Origin: Rhizophagus clarus
Taxonomy: Eukaryota; Glomeromycota; Glomeromycetes; Glomerales; Glomeraceae
Direction: 5' to 3'
DNA length: 64,000 bases
Assembly: GCA_015698045.1 (NCBI GenBank)
Contig: BLAL01000178.1
Span: 310,001 to 374,000 of the forward strand
Of the stretch, positions 62,315 to 64,000 are shown one piece after another. Each line of letters starts with the position of its first letter. Position 1 is the first letter of the stretch. Under the pieces are notes generated by a model. The model searched no databases, was not told the origin of the DNA, and saw only the letters and a list, made by a program, of their open reading frames with translations. Position numbers and translations under genes: made by a program.

Positions 62315-64000
62315 TTTTTTTTTTTTTTTTTTTTTTAAGGCTTTGGAGCCGCAATCTGTTTTATTATGTAAAATGAGGGTGCACTCGCACCACTAAAATA
62401 CAATCAACGCTGCTTCGAGTCACAAGGACCTGTCTTACCATGAGCCTAGAACATTAACTACTAATATAAAGGTATAAAGGAAATGAAAAAAGAAAAAAGA
62501 AAAATTATAGAAAATAATCTACCCTAAAACAATTAACTAGCTAGGAATGCACTTCCCGCCTATGACTAACTATCTGTTTTTAGTATGCTAGCAACATAAA
62601 CTAATGAGCTGTTCCAGCAAGTGCTTGATTTCTACCTTATTAAGATTACCCGATTGCCCATTGCCAGACTTGCGTGATTCCTTATTTGTGTTAGAAGAAA
62701 TTAAACGTCTAGAAGACTTCTGAGAATGCGCAAGATTGAGTGAGTTAGTATTATTTTCCTTATTGTTATTATTAGATAACTTGCATGACTCAAGAGGTGT
62801 GCAGTTTGATCCAGTAACCACCAGGGAGGAGCCCGCCTTCTTGAAGGAGAAGGAGTTTGAGCCTGAGACTATTGTCTTGGGCTGTCGTCTTGATGAACGG
62901 AAGGATGGAGTGGAATGTTTGCACCAAGCTAATTCCGTCTGCTTCCACATTTGATTCTTAGCTAACCTATAGGACAATGCTTCCCATGTTGTGAAGTAGC
63001 CAATGAGAATCCTAGTACCATCCTGTTCTTGAACTATTTTGAAAGATTGAAGATTGCTTTCATTGATGAAAGGGCCAGAAGTGCCTTTGGGGAATAGTGA
63101 CTCAATCGTCATATCCTCAGGGATATTTGTGATTGCTGCCTGGAATTTTTCGCGCTGTTTCCGTTCAGAAAGAGACCAGGCTGCCAGGAACCATCGTACA
63201 GGAAGAGAGCTGAGTGAAACCGTTCAGTCACCATCATTGTACGCCTTTAGACAATTATGATTGGGTGTAAGTCTAACTCTTGCTGTCTGGTATTTCTTTT
63301 GCACTCGCGTGCTGACAGACACCACTTTTCTCCATTTGTTGAGTTCGCTGAGGAGCTGATAATTTGTCCATTTGGCCGGGATGTCATATATCACTAGGTC
63401 CAAGATGAGGTTCTTGTCATTCTCCTCAGGCTGATATCCAGTGATTATGATGCCATTGTCTCCTGTACTACTCTCATTTTTGCGTTTTTTTGTTGTAAGT
63501 GAAGCGATTTTATCATCACTTTTATCGCTACGCTTGGCAGATGCAGATAGCTGTGGCAGGAGTTGCGAGAGTATGGGTTTATGACCATCAAGGGTAGAAC
63601 CAGGTGATGCAGTCGAAGAGGTAAGTGAGGCAGCTTCCTGTAAGAATTTATTCTTTTCCGCGCGCTTCTCTTGTTTCTTCAGCTCATTTTTCTGGTTCTT
63701 AGTCAAAACTGGTTTCCAGGAGGTAGTGTTTGTGTCAGAGGGAGGAGGGAGTGGATCAGCTGTCAAAGACATCGATTGGTGCGATTGATCCACTTCCATA
63801 TTTAAATCTGGTAAATCTGCATGATCGTTGGGCATTTTCGCCTTGCCTTTGTTTGTCAATTGGTCAATTTCTGATTGGTGCCTTAATGCTTGTGTCTCTA
63901 GTATTATTTCCACTTCACGTGCAATCTTGTCGTAGGTGGGAAAAACAAGTTGGTCAAGAAGGATAGAGAAAGACCAGTAGGCCATAGTGGCTATGACGGT
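62315..64000 (-). mobile_element. Poly(A) retroposon, fresh copy (5' part beyond window)
   Basis: On the minus strand the coding frame (below) is followed by a 3' UTR of about 220 nt, AATAAA (plus-strand TTTATT at 62360-62365) and a 22-base A-tail (T-run 62315-62336). GC content is clearly higher than in all surrounding DNA, which marks it as a recent arrival compared with the AT-decayed copy at 8213-10085. The target duplication cannot be checked because the 5' end is outside the window. Confidence 0.85.
62588..64000 (-). pseudogene. ORF of the retroposon family, one in-frame stop (partial)
   Basis: The frame is open to the right edge of the window and ends at the stop 62588-62590, interrupted only by TGA at 63224-63226, where the homologous plus-strand copy has Trp (TGG). 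From the edge: MAYWSFSILLDQLVFPTYDK, a linker with SWKPVLTKNQKNELKKQEKR, then TGYQPEEN, LVIYDIPAKWTNYQ, WRKVVSVSTRVQKKYQTARV, stop, LPVRWFLAAWSLSERKQREK, FQAAITNIPEDMTIESLF, ILIGYFTTWEALSYRLA, a Ser/Asn-rich part and LLEQLISLCC. The ATG at 63983-63985 is internal by comparison with 48165-49760. With only one stop, it is the closest to an intact member in this window. Function unknown; possible RNA-binding ORF1-like protein. Confidence 0.85.

Overview
The window reads as nuclear DNA of an AT-rich, intron-rich filamentous fungus. Genes have many short GT-AG introns, intergenic DNA is full of long A/T homopolymers, and protein and transposon families (a Pif1-like helicase tail, a P-loop ATPase with a presequence-like N-terminus, non-LTR and Tc1 elements) resemble those I know from arbuscular mycorrhizal Glomeromycotina such as Rhizophagus. 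That placement is an inference. No tRNA, rRNA or CRISPR locus was seen.

Layout. 0-1.5 kb: last exon of a UBX-domain gene and a small coiled-coil/RRM-like gene. 1.5-12.4 kb: gene-poor DNA with a 21-bp minisatellite inside a 1.4-kb pyrimidine-strand tract (5.94-7.33 kb) and two heavily C-to-T decayed copies of a poly(A) retroposon family (8.2-10.6 kb), one split by a small hAT-like MITE. 12.4-31.5 kb: long non-coding DNA around one convincing gene, a Pho85-type (PCL) cyclin at 23.7-24.8 kb. 32.0-37.4 kb: a complete 27-exon SMC5 gene (about 1090 aa), preceded by six CGCG-core sites that look like an MBF/E2F-type cluster. 37.4-64 kb: a transposon graveyard.

In the graveyard, 43.33-45.52 kb is a 2193-bp element with perfect 16-bp terminal inverted repeats and a perfect 10-bp target duplication, packed with alternating copies of the CpG-rich motif AACGTTGCGAAACGTT and its reverse complement in a higher-order array. 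A Pif1-like helicase tail follows. From 46.7 to 54.2 kb (minus strand) lies a decayed non-LTR retrotransposon broken by three TIR elements, each with visible target duplications. One of these (46.995-50.164 kb, 8-bp duplication) carries six tandem exon-like units and was itself hit by a poly(A) retroposon with a perfect 16-bp duplication. At 54.97-58.07 kb a second element with the same kind of ends contains a Tc1/mariner copy. At 60.3-62.0 kb is a five-exon P-loop ATPase pseudogene, and at 62.2-64 kb a third hAT-like end is interrupted by another, much fresher retroposon of the same family.

The live genes point to ordinary nuclear functions: ubiquitin/Cdc48 adaptor, RNA binding, Pho85-type cell-cycle or nutrient control, and the Smc5/6 DNA-repair complex. 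The novelty lies in the repeats: a retroposon family without a reverse transcriptase of its own, non-autonomous TIR elements that carry internal tandem arrays, and transition-biased decay that can be read by comparing copies inside the window.
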